DNA from: Cyanobacteria bacterium UBA2855
GTDB lineage: Bacteria; Cyanobacteriota; Vampirovibrionia; Gastranaerophilales; Gastranaerophilaceae
Assembly (NCBI GenBank): GCA_002350725.1
Contig: DEFJ01000014.1
Location: forward strand, 1-62,240
Direction: 5' to 3'
Length of the DNA: 62,240 bases
The translations under genes were made by a program, and so were the position numbers. Below the pieces are notes generated by a model. It was not told where the DNA came from, did not search any database, and saw only the letters and a list, made by a program, of their open reading frames with translations. Shown here in pieces: positions 1-8,582 of the stretch (the stretch's first letter is position 1; each line of letters opens with the position of its first letter).

Positions 1-20
1 CGTGCCGATAACATATTTTA

Positions 21-29
21 TGTTATAAT
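21..29 (+). promoter_or_regulatory. Extended -10 promoter of the mscS-rlmH pair
   Basis: TGTTATAAT is a perfect extended -10 element (TGn plus TATAAT) about 35 nt before the mscS-like start. No good -35 hexamer is visible, as expected for an extended -10 promoter. The same nonamer occurs before bioB and thrB in this window. GCCGATAA at 4-11 also matches a SigD/FliA -10 box, but any matching -35 would lie outside the window. Confidence 0.55.
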
Positions 30-63
30 CTTTTTATAATAAAAATATAATGGAGAAAAATAA

Positions 64-915
64 ATGATTCATGAATTATATGGACATCTTTTAAGAATAG
101 TAAAGGTATTTAAGGAATTTAATTTTGGATTAATTATAGAAGTTGCCGTAAATATCGGGATTTTGTACGGGGCGTGCAAATTGTTAGATATTTTTGAAAA
201 AACGGTTACCGATAAAATGTTAGCTGCGGATAAAAATAATCAGTTAGTTAAATTTTTCCCAATTCTAACGAAAATATTTAAATTTATATTATTCTTCGTA
301 ATAATAGCATCTTTTTTGCAAACCCATGGGTATTCTGTATCCTCATTAATTGCAGGTTTCGGAATTACTGGTTTGGCTGTAGGTTTAGCTGCTAATGCGA
401 CATTATCTAATGTGTTTGGAACAATATCAATTATTTCGGACAAATCTTTCAAAATTGGCGATTACATAAAGGTAGGCTCTTACGAAGGTATAGTTGAAGA
501 TATCAATATGCGTTCCACTAAAATAAGAACTTTAGATAATTTTTTAACTATTATTCCTAATAACCTGATTGCAAATACTGAAATCGTAAATGTTACAAAC
601 GGACATAAAAGAAGAATTTTTGAAACTTTTGGTGTTACGTATGATACCAGTGATGAAAAATTAAAACAGGCAATTTCAATTCTTGAAACTATATTAAGAG
701 ATACTCAAGAAATTTCCAATGATTATACTGTTTATCTTGAAACTTTAGACAGCAGTTCTATTAATATTAAAGTTAATGCATATGTAAAAACTAAAAATTA
801 TGCAAAATATTTGAAAGAAAAAGAAAAATTTTTACTTGCTGCCATTAAAGAATTTCGTGCTGCAGGTATTGACTTTGCATTCCCATCTCAGACTGTTTAC
901 ATTGCAAAGGATTAG
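64..915 (+). CDS. Small-conductance mechanosensitive channel (MscS family)
   Basis: A membrane channel that should open under membrane tension and release solutes on hypo-osmotic shock. The 283-residue protein has three hydrophobic helices at about 20-38, 66-85 and 92-116. The last is the Gly/Ala-rich pore helix (GFGITGLAVGLAANATLSN), the MscS hallmark. A beta domain follows with FKIGDYIKVGSYEGIVEDI and the typical RSTKIRTLDN and IPNN motifs, then an alpha/beta C-terminal domain. Length matches small MscS proteins such as E. coli MscS (286 residues). GGAG at 52-55 supports the ATG. The rlmH gene starts 2 nt after the stop, so the two are probably co-transcribed. Family certain; the exact subfamily is not. 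Confidence 0.93.
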   Translation: MIHELYGHLLRIVKVFKEFNFGLIIEVAVNIGILYGACKLLDIFEKTVTDKMLAADKNNQLVKFFPILTKIFKFILFFVIIASFLQTHGYSVSSLIAGFGITGLAVGLAANATLSNVFGTISIISDKSFKIGDYIKVGSYEGIVEDINMRSTKIRTLDNFLTIIPNNLIANTEIVNVTNGHKRRIFETFGVTYDTSDEKLKQAISILETILRDTQEISNDYTVYLETLDSSSINIKVNAYVKTKNYAKYLKEKEKFLLAAIKEFRAAGIDFAFPSQTVYIAKD

Positions 916-917
916 TA

Positions 918-1388
918 ATGAAAATTAAAATCATTGCGTTAGGCAAAATTAAGGAAAATTTTTTAAAAGATGGTATTGCAGAATTTTTAAAGCGACTAAC
1001 ACCATATTGTTCTATTGAAATCATTGAGCTATCTCCTGTTGAAATTAAAGACGAAAATTTAATTCAAAAGGCTCTTGATGAGGAAGCAGAAAAAATTCTT
1101 TCCTGTATAAAAACTCAAACGTATGTTATTACTATGGAAATTAACGGTCAACAAATTTCATCAGAGGAGTTTTCGCTTAAACTTGAAGAACTGATAAACT
1201 CCGGTATTCCTGAAATCGCCTTTGTAATAGGTTCTTCTCATGGGATATCCAATCTCGTTTCTAAGCGGGCTGATTTTAAAATGAGTATGTCAAAAATGAC
1301 ATTTTTACATCAGTTTGCTCGTTTGATATTGATAGAACAATTATATCGTGCATTTAAAATTATGAGAGGTGAAACTTATCATAAATAA
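918..1388 (+). CDS. rlmH: 23S rRNA pseudouridine-1915 N3-methyltransferase RlmH
   Basis: SPOUT-class, SAM-dependent methyltransferase that methylates N3 of pseudouridine 1915 in helix 69 of 23S rRNA, acting on assembled 70S ribosomes. The 156-residue length is standard. Family signatures are visible: an N-terminal KIKIIALGKIKE strand-turn, the SAM-knot motif FVIGSSHGIS at about 102-111, and the C-terminal block TFLHQFARLILIEQLYRAFK followed by GETYHK. It begins 2 nt after the mscS-like stop and is probably translationally coupled to it. No anomaly seen. Confidence 0.96.
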   Translation: MKIKIIALGKIKENFLKDGIAEFLKRLTPYCSIEIIELSPVEIKDENLIQKALDEEAEKILSCIKTQTYVITMEINGQQISSEEFSLKLEELINSGIPEIAFVIGSSHGISNLVSKRADFKMSMSKMTFLHQFARLILIEQLYRAFKIMRGETYHK

Positions 1389-1450
1389 AATAAATTATTT
1401 TGCTGACAAATTTCAAAATTTAGGGACTTTTATTAATCTAAGGTAATCAT

Positions 1451-1930
1451 ATGGATAATTTAAAACTTAGAAATTTTGCAATAAGTTCATTTAAAAATTT
1501 TAAAGAAAACAATATCGCTTTTAATGAAGCAGCCTGTAATTTGTATTCTCAAGGGATTGAAAATCCTGCTGTTACAGATATGATTTTGCGAGAAGAAATT
1601 AAAAACGGAGTTGAAAAATTACACTCTGAAAATAATAAGATGCTCTCAGAGCTTGTTTCAAGTAATTTTGATGTCTATGATGAGATTGATTATTTTTATT
1701 TTAAAAATAATCAAGTAAAAAACAAAATGATGATATTAACTAACTGTGTAAAAATGAATGAAGCCGGTACAACATTGATGGTAAATTGGCATTCTAAGGC
1801 TACAAAAAAAATAAAATCAGAGTTTGATAAAATATACAGGGAGCTATATCCTAGAACATACGATATAAGACAATCTATATTAAAACAAATGTTTGATGTG
1901 TCGGATATTTTGAAAATATATTTTAAATAG
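1451..1930 (+). CDS. Uncharacterised 159-residue protein
   Basis: I do not recognise this protein. It is charged, lysine- and asparagine-rich and predicted mostly helical, with no signal peptide, membrane segment or metal motif. A short AAGGTAATC stretch upstream gives a plausible ribosome binding site. It lies 62 nt after rlmH on the same strand and converges on the helicase at 1936-4290 with only 5 nt between stops. The intact frame and codon use like its neighbours argue that it is a real gene. Function unknown. Confidence 0.6.
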   Translation: MDNLKLRNFAISSFKNFKENNIAFNEAACNLYSQGIENPAVTDMILREEIKNGVEKLHSENNKMLSELVSSNFDVYDEIDYFYFKNNQVKNKMMILTNCVKMNEAGTTLMVNWHSKATKKIKSEFDKIYRELYPRTYDIRQSILKQMFDVSDILKIYFK

Positions 1931-1935
1931 TAATA

Positions 1936-4290
1936 TTAACAAAGTGAAGGTTCTCTATTTATTAAATTTATTGTTTTATCAATATTTTGTATAAGTTCTG
2001 TATAATATTTGTAATCATTATCCGAGTGCGCCAACTCCACACCTTTTTGAGCTACAAGTTTTAATTGTCTTAAAAGGTCAATTGTCATCATGATACCTTT
2101 AAACATTGTACCTTCGTCTTTGTATTTCCTTTTATCTGCGTTGTAATACAATTTACTCCAATTTTGGGTAGAATCATCATTTTGAGAATTCATTTCTGCC
2201 CAACGATAGATGTTATTTGTAAGTTCATTATTTATTTCAATCGGATGATATTTTGTATCAGTTTTTGATGATATCTCGTTGTACATGCCAAGACAAGAAT
2301 TAAGCGCGGTGATATACTTTTCTAAAGTAGTATTAGCCCAGTCATATCCTTTAGGTTTGTCGTTAAATGTTTTTGTAAAAAATTGTCCCTCTTTTTTAGG
2401 TTCTATATTTGCTAATGCCCCAACCGCGCCGGCTAATTCTGCAGGAGACATTTTTTCAAAACTCTTTGAGTATAACATTTCTATAACTGGTATCTGTTCG
2501 TATCCATTCAGATTTGATACCAGTATTCCTTTATCTGTAAGGTTATTTTTTGTTGTCAAATAATCAAAGTTTTTAAGTATATTTATTTTCTTTCTAAATT
2601 CGTTGCTTAAATTAGTTCTGTTTTTAATTTCTATTTGTGGATTTGAATTGTATGTGTATAGTGATTTTTCATATAACAAGTTTAGCATTTCATCGTTTTT
2701 AAACTGTTCATAATACTTTGTTATAAACGAAAAATCAGGTCTAAATGCACTTTTTAATTTGTTAGGCTCTGAATGCATCAGCATATCAAATGCTGAACGC
2801 TCAACATCATCAAGACTAATTGTATAGCAGTATCCTATTGTATCTATTCCTCGTCGCCCTGCACGCCCTGCCATTTGATGAAATTCATTTGGAGTAATTC
2901 TTCTTTTGTTGTCCGGACCGTCAGGCATTGATGAGGGCTTTCTTGATGCTGTTATAACGGTTGTCCTTGTTGGCATATTTATGCCTGCAGATAGTGTTTC
3001 AGTTGCAATAACTGTTTTTACAAGTTTTTTTTGAAATAATTCTTCAACAAGTTCTTTTTGATTAGGTAATAACCCTGCATTATGTACGGCATATCCTTTT
3101 AGAAGTCCTTTCATATTCATTGATTCGCCAAGATATTTGCCTTCGTCATCATATTTTTCAACTATGTCCATTATTTGTTCTTTTTCTTCATCTGAAGTTA
3201 AATGCGGACCGTATTTTGTTAGGTATTCCAAAATGTCTTTGCTGTTACGTTTATCAAATACAAAAAATATTGCAGGAACTTTATCTTCATCCTTTAATTT
3301 ACGAACAATATCTGTATATACAAATGCCGGAACCAAGCCTTTCTTTTCTGCCAAATTCGCCAGTTTATCAATTTTGTCGTTAAATTTCGATTTCTTTTTT
3401 GATTTTTCCGGTTGTGTTAAATCCGATACATTTATATTTTCAAATTCAAGCGGTACATGTCGGTTTGACATAGGAACATCAATTAGCACTGTATGAACAG
3501 GTAATTCTAGATGTGGTTTATAGTTTTTAAGTTGTTTATTGTCTCCCGATACAATCTCAGGATAACCGTGTCCTCTTATTTTTGCCATCCAGCTTGCAAT
3601 TTCTTTATTATTACCAATTGTTGCAGATAATGATATCAATTGTGTCTCAGGTGCAGATAAAAATATTGATTGTTCCCAAATTCCGCCTCTATCAACATCT
3701 CCTAAGTAGTGTAATTCATCAAAAATAACCGATTTTAAATTATCCAACATTTCGTTATGATTGCTAAATTGCTCTTGGAATACCATATTCCTGTAAACTT
3801 CAGTTGTCATAATTACTATCGGGGCATCAGGGTTAATTTTTGTATCGCCGGTTAAAATTCCTACATTCTCTTCGCCGTATATTTTTTGAAAATCTCTGAA
3901 TTTTTCGTTGCTGAGTGCTTTTAGTGGTGTTGTATAAAACGTCTTTTTATTATCTCGCAAATTTTTACCGATTGCATAATGTGCAATTGCTGTTTTCCCT
4001 GTTCCGGTTGGAGCTGTTACAAGAACATCATAATCAAGGAAAATATTTTGTGCTGCAGCTAGTTGAAATACATCAGGTTTCGCATTTTTAGGTAATTTAA
4101 AGTAATTAACTTCTACAGTCCTTTTAAAATCACTATCTCCCGTAAAATTTATAATAGGATATGAGTATTGCGGCATTGTTGCAACTTTATTGATAGGCGA
4201 GTTTTGATAATTTTCATTACTGCCTCTTTTAAATTGAGAATTAAATTGAATCTTATTATAATTGTAATTTTGTAATGCAGAAATTTTCAT
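1936..4290 (-). CDS. Ski2-like DEAD/DEAH-box RNA helicase with N-terminal extension
   Basis: ATP-dependent superfamily 2 helicase of the Ski2/Mtr4 type, probably acting on structured RNA. Walker A APTGTGKT lies at about 93-100, TTPLKALSNEK at 120-130, TGDTKINP near 148, DELH (motif II) at 191-194, SLSATIGN (motif III), then ETLSAGINMPTRT and QMAGRAGRRG (motifs V and VI). The first 60 or so residues form a tyrosine- and asparagine-rich tail with IQFNSQFK and IINFTGD, absent from the paralogue at 42717-45002. Start ATG has AAGGT 9 nt upstream. It follows the L,D-transpeptidase by 11 nt on the same strand, so the two are probably co-transcribed. Substrate unknown. Confidence 0.9.
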   Translation of the reverse strand: MKISALQNYNYNKIQFNSQFKRGSNENYQNSPINKVATMPQYSYPIINFTGDSDFKRTVEVNYFKLPKNAKPDVFQLAAAQNIFLDYDVLVTAPTGTGKTAIAHYAIGKNLRDNKKTFYTTPLKALSNEKFRDFQKIYGEENVGILTGDTKINPDAPIVIMTTEVYRNMVFQEQFSNHNEMLDNLKSVIFDELHYLGDVDRGGIWEQSIFLSAPETQLISLSATIGNNKEIASWMAKIRGHGYPEIVSGDNKQLKNYKPHLELPVHTVLIDVPMSNRHVPLEFENINVSDLTQPEKSKKKSKFNDKIDKLANLAEKKGLVPAFVYTDIVRKLKDEDKVPAIFFVFDKRNSKDILEYLTKYGPHLTSDEEKEQIMDIVEKYDDEGKYLGESMNMKGLLKGYAVHNAGLLPNQKELVEELFQKKLVKTVIATETLSAGINMPTRTTVITASRKPSSMPDGPDNKRRITPNEFHQMAGRAGRRGIDTIGYCYTISLDDVERSAFDMLMHSEPNKLKSAFRPDFSFITKYYEQFKNDEMLNLLYEKSLYTYNSNPQIEIKNRTNLSNEFRKKINILKNFDYLTTKNNLTDKGILVSNLNGYEQIPVIEMLYSKSFEKMSPAELAGAVGALANIEPKKEGQFFTKTFNDKPKGYDWANTTLEKYITALNSCLGMYNEISSKTDTKYHPIEINNELTNNIYRWAEMNSQNDDSTQNWSKLYYNADKRKYKDEGTMFKGIMMTIDLLRQLKLVAQKGVELAHSDNDYKYYTELIQNIDKTINLINREPSLC

Positions 4291-4301
4291 ATTATTTAAC
4301 C

Positions 4302-4994
4302 TTATTTTTTGAATAAAACAAAACTGCCAACAGGAGTAACATCTGAAAGATATAAAATGTCTAAATTATGCACTCTTGTGCATCCATGTGTGATATGGCC
4401 TTTTTCAATTGCGTTTTCATGTTTTGTTCCGTGAGGATATCTGCCGCTGTCATGCAATTTGCCGGTATTTGGATCAACATCGAACGTCAATAAAATTTTC
4501 GGGCCGTAATCTCTCGGAAATCTGCGGCGTTTAGTTTTTCTTGATAATGTAGAATATGGGTAATTTAATTTTGAAACGACTTTAGTAACGCCCTCTTTTG
4601 TTGGGGTGTCAGGTGCTCCTGTTGCAGCTTTGAAAGCTTCAATTACATTGCCGTCTTTATCATATCTAAATACAATGCAATTTGTTATATCGACAACTAA
4701 TGCGGCTTTATTATCTTTATCCAGAAGCTTAAATTTTGGACTTGGCGCCATTTTTAGTGTATCAGGATTTATAGTCCAGCCGCTTGGATTAACCTCTTCT
4801 CTAAAAACCTCCGGCAAATCTTCTTTAGAATATTTTTCAAGTACCGGATTTATATTTTTTCGTTCGAATTTATCCTCAGTTAGCGTATAAGACTTGTTTG
4901 TTTGTGCTGTTGTCGGTGCCGCATAACCTAGAGCCATTGCAGTAGTTGCCGCAATAATGGGGTATTTTATTGTATTAATAAAATCTATTTTCAT
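4302..4994 (-). CDS. Secreted L,D-transpeptidase (YkuD family)
   Basis: Cell-wall enzyme expected to form 3-3 cross-links or attach proteins to peptidoglycan, acting outside the inner membrane. The start at 4994 gives 230 residues beginning with a signal-like segment (YPIIAATTAMALGYAAPTTAQ). The catalytic domain is C-terminal: KAALVVDITNCIVFRYDKDGN, then HGTKHENAIEKGHITHGCTR, which fits the YkuD pattern of a His followed by [ST]HGC, with Thr in place of the usual Ser and the Cys as nucleophile. An in-frame ATG at 5012 is possible; neither start has a Shine-Dalgarno sequence. The helicase follows 11 nt downstream. Specificity cannot be read from sequence. Confidence 0.9.
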   Translation of the reverse strand: MKIDFINTIKYPIIAATTAMALGYAAPTTAQTNKSYTLTEDKFERKNINPVLEKYSKEDLPEVFREEVNPSGWTINPDTLKMAPSPKFKLLDKDNKAALVVDITNCIVFRYDKDGNVIEAFKAATGAPDTPTKEGVTKVVSKLNYPYSTLSRKTKRRRFPRDYGPKILLTFDVDPNTGKLHDSGRYPHGTKHENAIEKGHITHGCTRVHNLDILYLSDVTPVGSFVLFKK

Positions 4995-5031
4995 ATAATT
5001 ATATAAATGCATAAATAAAATTTTTTGCGGG

Positions 5032-5051
5032 ATGTTACAATAAATGTTACA
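5032..5051. repeat. Direct repeat of ATGTTACA in the transpeptidase/rplS divergent region
   Basis: ATGTTACA occurs at 5032-5039 and again at 5044-5051, 12 bp apart, with a further GTTAC at 5061-5065 just before the candidate rplS -35 box. The arrangement suggests a tandem operator, but no regulator can be assigned. Confidence 0.3.
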
Positions 5052-5065
5052 TTCAAAAAAGTTAC

Positions 5066-5094
5066 TTGCAAAAAAATATTGTTTGTAATACTAT
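5066..5094 (+). promoter_or_regulatory. Candidate promoter of rplS-rbgA-rnhB
   Basis: TTGCAA at 5066-5071 and TACTAT at 5089-5094 are separated by 17 bp, about 95 nt upstream of rplS. A second -10-like TATACT lies at 5099-5104. The long leader could carry a regulatory structure, but I could not assign one. Confidence 0.4.
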
Positions 5095-5189
5095 TTCTAT
5101 ACTTACGTGCGTCGGTGAATATTTTGTGGATTAGCCGATTAAGGAATTTAAATAGTAAAGTAATAAAAATAATTATAAAGGAACGAAAA

Positions 5190-5543
5190 ATGAACCCTAT
5201 TATTGATGAATTAGAAAAACCATATTTGGAAAAAGAATTACCGGAAATGAATCCGGGTGATACAGTCAGAGTATTTGTAAGAATTGTTGAAGGTAACAAA
5301 GAAAGAATACAGGCTTTTGAAGGTACTATTATTAAAAAACACGGTGCAGGTATCAATAAAACTATTACCGTAAGAAAAATCTTCCAAGGTGTAGGCGTTG
5401 AACGTGTATTCTTAATCCACTCACCAAGAATCGAAAAAATTAACGTTGTTAGACGTGGTGATGTTAAACGTGCTAAATTGTATTACTTGAGAGAACGTTC
5501 CGGTAAGGCAACTCGTATTAAGGAAAAAATTGAAAAAAGATAA
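5190..5543 (+). CDS. rplS: 50S ribosomal protein L19
   Basis: Structural protein of the large subunit at the 30S-50S interface. The 117-residue protein from ATG 5190 has the L19 hallmarks PGDTVRVFVRIVEGNKERIQ, FEGTIIKKHGAG, TITVRKIFQGVGVERVF, and the HSPRIEKINVVRRGDVKRAKLYYLR block followed by ERSGKATRIKE. The open frame extends upstream to 5025, but AAAGGAACG just before 5190 and homology to L19 place the start here. The 3' end overlaps rbgA by 14 nt, which puts a ribosomal protein in translational coupling with a 50S assembly GTPase. Confidence 0.97.
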   Translation: MNPIIDELEKPYLEKELPEMNPGDTVRVFVRIVEGNKERIQAFEGTIIKKHGAGINKTITVRKIFQGVGVERVFLIHSPRIEKINVVRRGDVKRAKLYYLRERSGKATRIKEKIEKR

Positions 5544-6375
5544 GACTCACATTCACTGGTATCCAGGGCATATTGCCAAGGCTGAAAAGCAATTAAAACA
5601 ACAGCTTTCATTGGTGGATGCTGTGATTGAAGTCGTAGATGCAAGACTGCCGATTTCGAGCAGTTACGAAAATATAACGAGGCTTTTAGGTCAAAAGCCT
5701 CGTTTAATATTGCTGAATAAGTCGGATTTAGTCGATAAAAATGAATTAAAAAAATGGGTGCAAGTGCTTGAAGAAAAAAATAATGCGCCTGTAATTTTGT
5801 CTGATGCAAAAAATTCTAAAGATTTGAATGCAATTGTAAAAAAAGCAGAGGAACTCTCTGAACCTCGTATTCAAGAAATTATGAGGAAAGGTTTGCTCCG
5901 CAGACCTGCAAGAGTTATGGTTGTCGGAATGCCCAATGTAGGTAAGTCCAGTATAATAAACAAATTAACAAAATCTTCTAAAACAAAAATCGGTGCAAAA
6001 GCAGGGGTCACAAGACAGCAACAATGGGTAAGAATTAACCCTAAACTAGAATTACTTGATACTCCGGGGATTATTCCAATGAAACAAGAAAACCAAGAAT
6101 CAGCTCAAAAACTTGCTTTTGTAAATTCAGTTTCTGAAAACGCATATTCAAACGAATTGGTTGCAAGAAATTTGCTCAAAATTCTTGATGAGAAGTATTC
6201 AAATTCCGTTAGAGAATATTATAATATAGAAAATGAAGAAGAATTTTCGTTAGAGGGTATTGCCGTAAAACGCAATTGGATAATATCAGGAGGGGCTCCT
6301 GATGTGGAACGATGTGCAGCCTATGTGTTAAGGGATTTTCGTGACGGTAAAATCGGCAAATTTATTTTAGATTAG
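5530..6375 (+). CDS. rbgA: Ribosome biogenesis GTPase YlqF/RbgA
   Basis: Circularly permuted GTPase that assists late assembly of the 50S subunit. The permuted motif order is visible: G4 NKSD at 63-66, then G5-like LSDAKN near 89-94, then the P-loop GMPNVGKSS at 132-140, then GVTRQQQW and LLDTPGI (G3). The N-terminal HWYPGHIAKAE is the family signature. It starts with TTG inside the rplS 3' end, preceded by AAGGAA at proper spacing. At 281 residues it is of normal length. The rplS-rbgA-rnhB order is one also seen in Firmicutes. Confidence 0.95.
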   Translation: MKKDKTHIHWYPGHIAKAEKQLKQQLSLVDAVIEVVDARLPISSSYENITRLLGQKPRLILLNKSDLVDKNELKKWVQVLEEKNNAPVILSDAKNSKDLNAIVKKAEELSEPRIQEIMRKGLLRRPARVMVVGMPNVGKSSIINKLTKSSKTKIGAKAGVTRQQQWVRINPKLELLDTPGIIPMKQENQESAQKLAFVNSVSENAYSNELVARNLLKILDEKYSNSVREYYNIENEEEFSLEGIAVKRNWIISGGAPDVERCAAYVLRDFRDGKIGKFILD

Positions 6376-6382
6376 GGATAAT

Positions 6383-7036
6383 ATGGAAGGACAATTACCT
6401 GTTATAAAAAAATTCAGTTTTGATAAATCTCAAGGTAATACGATTATCGGTACAGATGAAGCAGGACGAGGCCCGGCTGCAGGCGGGGTTTTTGCTTCTG
6501 CCGTGTATTTCCCTAAGATTGATGATAATTTGATAAATGAGCTGTCTATTTTGAATGATAGTAAGCAATTAAGTAAAAATAAAAGAGAATATCTTTATGA
6601 AATAATAAAATCTAACACAATAAATACTACTGTATGCATTGATGTTGATGAAATTGAAGAAATAAATATTTTAAATTCGTCGCTGAAAGCTATGAAATTG
6701 GCTTGTGAAAGTGTAATTAATGAATTAAAAACCGAAAAAATTCTTGTTCTTGTAGATGGTAACAAATTAATAAAAAATTTTGAATATCCTCAAAAATACG
6801 TTGTAAAAGGAGATAGCAAATCTGCATCTATTGCCGCAGCAAGTATTTTGGCGAAAGTTACGCGTGACAGGTATATGGAGAATTTAGATAAAAAATACCC
6901 ACAATATGGTTGGGCGCATAATGCCGGATATCTTACAAAAGAGCATTTGACTGCTATCGATAATTATGGATTAACAGAGTATCATAGAAAATCTTTTTTA
7001 AAAAAGCATTTCGAAAAGCAGTTAACATTATTTTAG
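6383..7036 (+). CDS. rnhB: Ribonuclease HII
   Basis: Removes RNA from RNA-DNA hybrids and single ribonucleotides from DNA. The acidic active site is clear: GTDEAGRGPAAGG with D25 and E26, VLVDGN with D125, and the SASIAAASILAKVTRD helix carrying the remaining metal-binding aspartate. The length of 217 residues is normal for RNase HII. AGGGATA precedes the ATG, and the gene starts 7 nt after rbgA, so it is the third gene of the rplS operon. No terminator hairpin is obvious in the 140 nt that follow. Confidence 0.96.
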   Translation: MEGQLPVIKKFSFDKSQGNTIIGTDEAGRGPAAGGVFASAVYFPKIDDNLINELSILNDSKQLSKNKREYLYEIIKSNTINTTVCIDVDEIEEINILNSSLKAMKLACESVINELKTEKILVLVDGNKLIKNFEYPQKYVVKGDSKSASIAAASILAKVTRDRYMENLDKKYPQYGWAHNAGYLTKEHLTAIDNYGLTEYHRKSFLKKHFEKQLTLF

Positions 7037-7175
7037 TATAATAATTTTTAGCTTTAAATTGTAACAATTTTATTATATGATGAATTTACAGACATTTTTT
7101 GTAAATATTTGTTAAATTACCTCGAAATTAAGGCAATTCTGAGCCTTGATAATCTTTATTGGCTTGGGTAGGAAT

Positions 7176-7772
7176 ATGGCAGTATCAATTAGCAGTATAA
7201 CATCACCAATAATGAAACCGATTAAAGCTCTCTATAATGAAATTCCATCTATGGAGATTGCAAAGAACTCTGTACTAAACGGAGTTGAATATATCGGCAG
7301 AAAATGGACTTCACCTCAGCAGCGTGTTGCAATGGGTGTTACTGCATTGGCTTTACAGCCGTTAATAGACTATCGCAACAGACACGTTGATGAAAAAACA
7401 AGAGATGTATCTGTATCAAGAACAATTGCTAAGATATGTGTCGGTACAGCTACCGGCTTTTTAATCCGTTACGGATGTATCAAAGCTATTAAAAACTGCT
7501 CAAAATCATTTGGTGAAATTTCGCATGATGCTTCTGCTTTTAAAAGAAGGCTTCAAACTTTCTTCACTCCTAACAATATCGACCCTAAAAATGAGGATGC
7601 TATTTCTCAATACAGAAATGCTATGGGAACTATAATTTCTTTATTAGTGATGTCCTTTACAAACTTTGCCGTTGATGCCCCGCTGACAAAATTGATGACT
7701 AACGGATTGATTAAGGCAAGAATGCAGAGTAAAGAGCCTTTAACTAAGCAAGAGAAAGGAGTTGATAAATAA
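7176..7772 (+). CDS. Uncharacterised membrane-associated protein, first of a pair
   Basis: I do not recognise this family. The 198-residue protein (ATG 7176; an upstream TTG at 7146 is possible) has two or three moderately hydrophobic stretches, around RVAMGVTALALQPLI, TIAKICVGTATGFLIRYGCI and MGTIISLLVMSFTNFAV, separated by basic loops. That pattern suggests an inner-membrane protein. GGGTAGGA lies close before the ATG. The stop overlaps the ATG of the next gene (TAATG), so the two are translationally coupled and probably act together. The style is shared with the 704-residue protein at 27626-29740. Function unknown. Confidence 0.65.
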   Translation: MAVSISSITSPIMKPIKALYNEIPSMEIAKNSVLNGVEYIGRKWTSPQQRVAMGVTALALQPLIDYRNRHVDEKTRDVSVSRTIAKICVGTATGFLIRYGCIKAIKNCSKSFGEISHDASAFKRRLQTFFTPNNIDPKNEDAISQYRNAMGTIISLLVMSFTNFAVDAPLTKLMTNGLIKARMQSKEPLTKQEKGVDK

Positions 7773-8494
7773 TGAAATCTCCTTTCAAACAAAGTTCATG
7801 GCAATCTTTTAAAAATACAATATATAAAAGCTATGGTGAAAATCCCGGGACCATGCTTGTCCATACCGGCGCTGTCGGGTGGATTTTGTCGTCATTAGCT
7901 CAAGTTTGCGCTGTTATTTTTAATGATAAGATTTCTCCGGAACAAAAAATGTTTCTTATCCCGCAAGAGATGGGTGATGCTGCAGTAAATATTATTTCCT
8001 TTTACACACTAACAAGCGGAGTTAAATATATCGGGAAAAAGTTAACTCAAACCGCAAAACTAAGAACAAAGGATTTATCAAACGTATTAAAAGAAAGAGG
8101 TTTAATATTAGAAAAAGGTCAAGAAAGAGTAAAAGGAAAGGTGTATGCCGGAGATTGGGACTTTGATGTTACAAAACTTGATAACTACAAAGAAGAAATT
8201 CAGCCTGTATATAAACCGTTTAACAATGGGGCAGAGGTTATAACAGGACTTGTCGGTTCTATTATATCAAGTAACATTGTAACTCCGATATTAAGGAACC
8301 TTTATGCCTCAAAGCGACAACAAGATATGCTTACGGTTTATAATAACGTAAAAGAAAAGCGCAAGAAAATGTCTGAATTTGCAAAACCTGAGCAACAAAC
8401 GGTAAAGCCTCAACCTCTCAGCGTGTCTATGGATACTTTCAGAAGTAATGCTATGTATTCTCCTTATATTCAATCGTACGGTATGAAAATATAG
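7772..8494 (+). CDS. Uncharacterised membrane-associated protein, second of a pair
   Basis: Unknown 240-residue protein coupled by a 1-nt overlap to the gene before it, with AGAAAGGAG before its ATG. Hydrophobic segments occur at about 28-48 (TMLVHTGAVGWILSSLAQVC) and near 70-85, and a weaker one near 155-170 (ITGLVGSIISSNIVTPIL). Basic KKLTQTAKLRTK-type regions lie between. The C-terminus is a proline- and glutamine-rich tail (KPEQQ, KPQPL). Pairing with its neighbour and the similar segment layout suggest two subunits of one membrane assembly, which is inference. No enzymatic motif seen. Confidence 0.65.
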   Translation: MKSPFKQSSWQSFKNTIYKSYGENPGTMLVHTGAVGWILSSLAQVCAVIFNDKISPEQKMFLIPQEMGDAAVNIISFYTLTSGVKYIGKKLTQTAKLRTKDLSNVLKERGLILEKGQERVKGKVYAGDWDFDVTKLDNYKEEIQPVYKPFNNGAEVITGLVGSIISSNIVTPILRNLYASKRQQDMLTVYNNVKEKRKKMSEFAKPEQQTVKPQPLSVSMDTFRSNAMYSPYIQSYGMKI

Positions 8495-8537
8495 TGTAAA
8501 CAAAAATCTTCAAATTAAAATAATTCTAAATCTTTTG

Positions 8538-8546
8538 TGTTATAAT
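8538..8546 (+). promoter_or_regulatory. Extended -10 promoter of bioB-hydE
   Basis: TGTTATAAT, identical to the element at 21-29, lies 36 nt before the bioB ATG. No -35 hexamer is apparent. A transcript starting about 7 nt downstream would carry a roughly 30-nt leader with the GAGGGA ribosome binding site. I saw no BirA-like operator. Confidence 0.55.
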
Positions 8547-8582
8547 GCTCTTGTAAATATATATTTATTAGAGGGATATAAA

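Noticed and set aside
3120..3496. Rightward open frames opposite the first helicase
   Set aside because: They lie fully antisense to conserved helicase motifs and have no ribosome binding site or recognisable protein features.
8309..8503. Leftward frame opposite the second unknown membrane gene
   Set aside because: Antisense shadow lacking a ribosome binding site; the rightward frame is coupled to its neighbour.
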